From Deltaproteobacteria bacterium (lineage in GTDB: Bacteria > Myxococcota_A > UBA9042 > DTJE01), in assembly GCA_013151875.1 (NCBI GenBank), contig JAADHL010000131.1, positions 1-6,797 on the forward strand: a stretch of 6,797 bases of DNA, read 5' to 3'. Position 1 is the stretch's first letter, and every line of letters begins with the position of its first letter. The notes under the pieces were generated by a model that was not told the DNA's origin, did no database searches, and saw nothing but the letters and a program-made list of their open reading frames with translations. Made by a program: the position numbers and the translations under genes. Below, piece by piece: positions 6,023 to 6,797 of this stretch.

Positions 6023-6797
6023 TCCGCAGCCCCTCCGACGGCGACAGATTCGCCGCGCTGCTCGCCGGGTAAAGGGTCGCCAGCAGGGCGGCTCCAAGCG
6101 CAGCCAGCGCCACCAGCGCCACTTCGACAGGCCTCACCTCCACCGGCAGGCTGCGCAGATAATACTCCGACGGCAGGCGGATTCCGGTCCACGCCACGTA
6201 CCCGCACGAACCCAACCCCAAAACCAGGCCGGCCAGGGTCCCCACCAGCCCGATGGTCCCGCCGATGGTCAGAAACATAGTGCGGATACCACTTCTGGTG
6301 GCCCCGAGGCTGCGGACCACGGCAATGTCTCTGGTCTTTTCCAGCGTGATCAGGATCAACGATCCGAAGACGTTGAACGCGGCGACCAGAATTACCAGGC
6401 CCAGCACCATGAACATGGCCACTTTTTCGATCTCGAGCGCCGAAAAAAGCGAACGATTCGCCTGCGCCACCGTCTCTACATCGCCCAACCCCAGCGTGGG
6501 CGCCATTGCCTTGATGGCGGCGGCCGCCTCCTGGAGGTGGTCCACGTCGTCCAGCATCACGGCAACACGGTTCGCGCCTCCCAGCAGGAAAAGGTCCTTG
6601 GCGTCGGTCATGGTCATGTAGGCCGACTTGAGGTCATACTCGTACATCCCGCTCATGAACGTGCCTACAACGCGGAATGAACGAGTCCTGGGGCGCACGC
6701 CCATGGGGCCGACGTCCCCGTTCGGCACCACCACTGTAACTAGGTCTCCACGCGCGACCGACAGGCTGCGGGCCAGCTCCTCCCCCAGGACGATCCC
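6015..6797 (-). CDS. lolC/E: Lipoprotein-releasing ABC transporter permease, LolC/LolE family (5' end missing)
   Basis: This is the C-terminal 260 residues of an inner-membrane FtsX-family permease that, with LolD, extracts outer-membrane lipoproteins. The frame stays open to the right edge; the first visible residues GIVLGEELARSL match the periplasmic part of LolC/E, so the N-terminal membrane segment lies outside. The visible part has the end of the periplasmic (MacB-PCD-like) domain (about 1-120), then three membrane segments (about 126-151, 175-201 and 224-243). The loop after the first of these contains EKTRDIAVVRSLGATRSG, the coupling segment that contacts LolD. The chain ends LYPASSAANLSPSEGLRND, a typical LolC/E tail. 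Whether it is LolC, LolE or a single fused-role subunit cannot be told from this fragment; many Deltaproteobacteria have one gene of this type. An in-frame GTG at 6734 is an internal valine, not a start. Confidence 0.93.
   Translation of the reverse strand, partial: GIVLGEELARSLSVARGDLVTVVVPNGDVGPMGVRPRTRSFRVVGTFMSGMYEYDLKSAYMTMTDAKDLFLLGGANRVAVMLDDVDHLQEAAAAIKAMAPTLGLGDVETVAQANRSLFSALEIEKVAMFMVLGLVILVAAFNVFGSLILITLEKTRDIAVVRSLGATRSGIRTMFLTIGGTIGLVGTLAGLVLGLGSCGYVAWTGIRLPSEYYLRSLPVEVRPVEVALVALAALGAALLATLYPASSAANLSPSEGLRND
6030..6036 (-). promoter_or_regulatory. Ribosome binding site of lolD
   Basis: GGAGGGG on the minus strand ends 7 bases before the ATG at 6022 (9 bases from the GGAGG core). 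It lies within the C-terminal codons of the permease gene and supports the 229-residue start of lolD over the longer frame. Confidence 0.65.

Noticed and set aside
5141..6280. Long plus-strand open frame (379 codons) antisense to bamA, lolD and the permease
   Set aside because: It runs opposite to three clear, motif-complete genes. Its translation is rich in Pro, Arg and Gln with no recognisable domain, as expected from GC-rich third-position mirroring.

Overview
The window looks like a chromosomal piece of a GC-rich, diderm (outer-membrane) bacterium. The minus strand carries the lipoprotein-release and outer-membrane-assembly order lolC/E - lolD - bamA, which is familiar from Deltaproteobacteria and Myxococcota. 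The plus-strand gene has a long Gly/Ser linker and a cysteine cluster of the C-x5-C-x5-C-x2-C-x-C type, a style common in secreted proteins and lipoproteins of Myxococcota-like bacteria. This taxonomic placement is an inference from gene order and protein style, not from a marker-gene comparison.

Layout. Positions 2-1564 (+) hold the 3' part of a secreted multidomain protein: a Gly/Ser linker, a small cysteine-containing region, an Ig-like domain, and a C-terminal domain resembling a TIM-barrel glycoside hydrolase. A 19-bp gap separates it from the convergent minus-strand gene cluster. In transcription order (right to left) that cluster is: the 3' part of a LolC/LolE-type permease (6797-6015), lolD (6022-5333), bamA (5336-2922), surE (2922-2128) and apt (2123-1584).

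The minus-strand genes are packed tightly enough to be one operon. lolC/E and lolD overlap by 8 bases, lolD and bamA overlap within TTGA, bamA and surE share one base in TAGTG, and the Shine-Dalgarno sequence of apt covers the last codons of surE. The first three genes serve the outer membrane: LolC/E and LolD extract mature lipoproteins from the inner membrane, among them, in typical bacteria, the BamB-E-type partners of BamA, and BamA inserts beta-barrel proteins. The last two act on nucleotides: SurE dephosphorylates nucleoside monophosphates and Apt salvages adenine to AMP. No promoter for this operon is visible, because its 5' end lies outside the window.

I see no tRNA, rRNA, CRISPR array, insertion sequence or phage gene. 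Most of the window is conserved core housekeeping sequence. The least explained part is the plus-strand glycosidase-like protein. I do not see evidence for a wholly new multi-gene system here.
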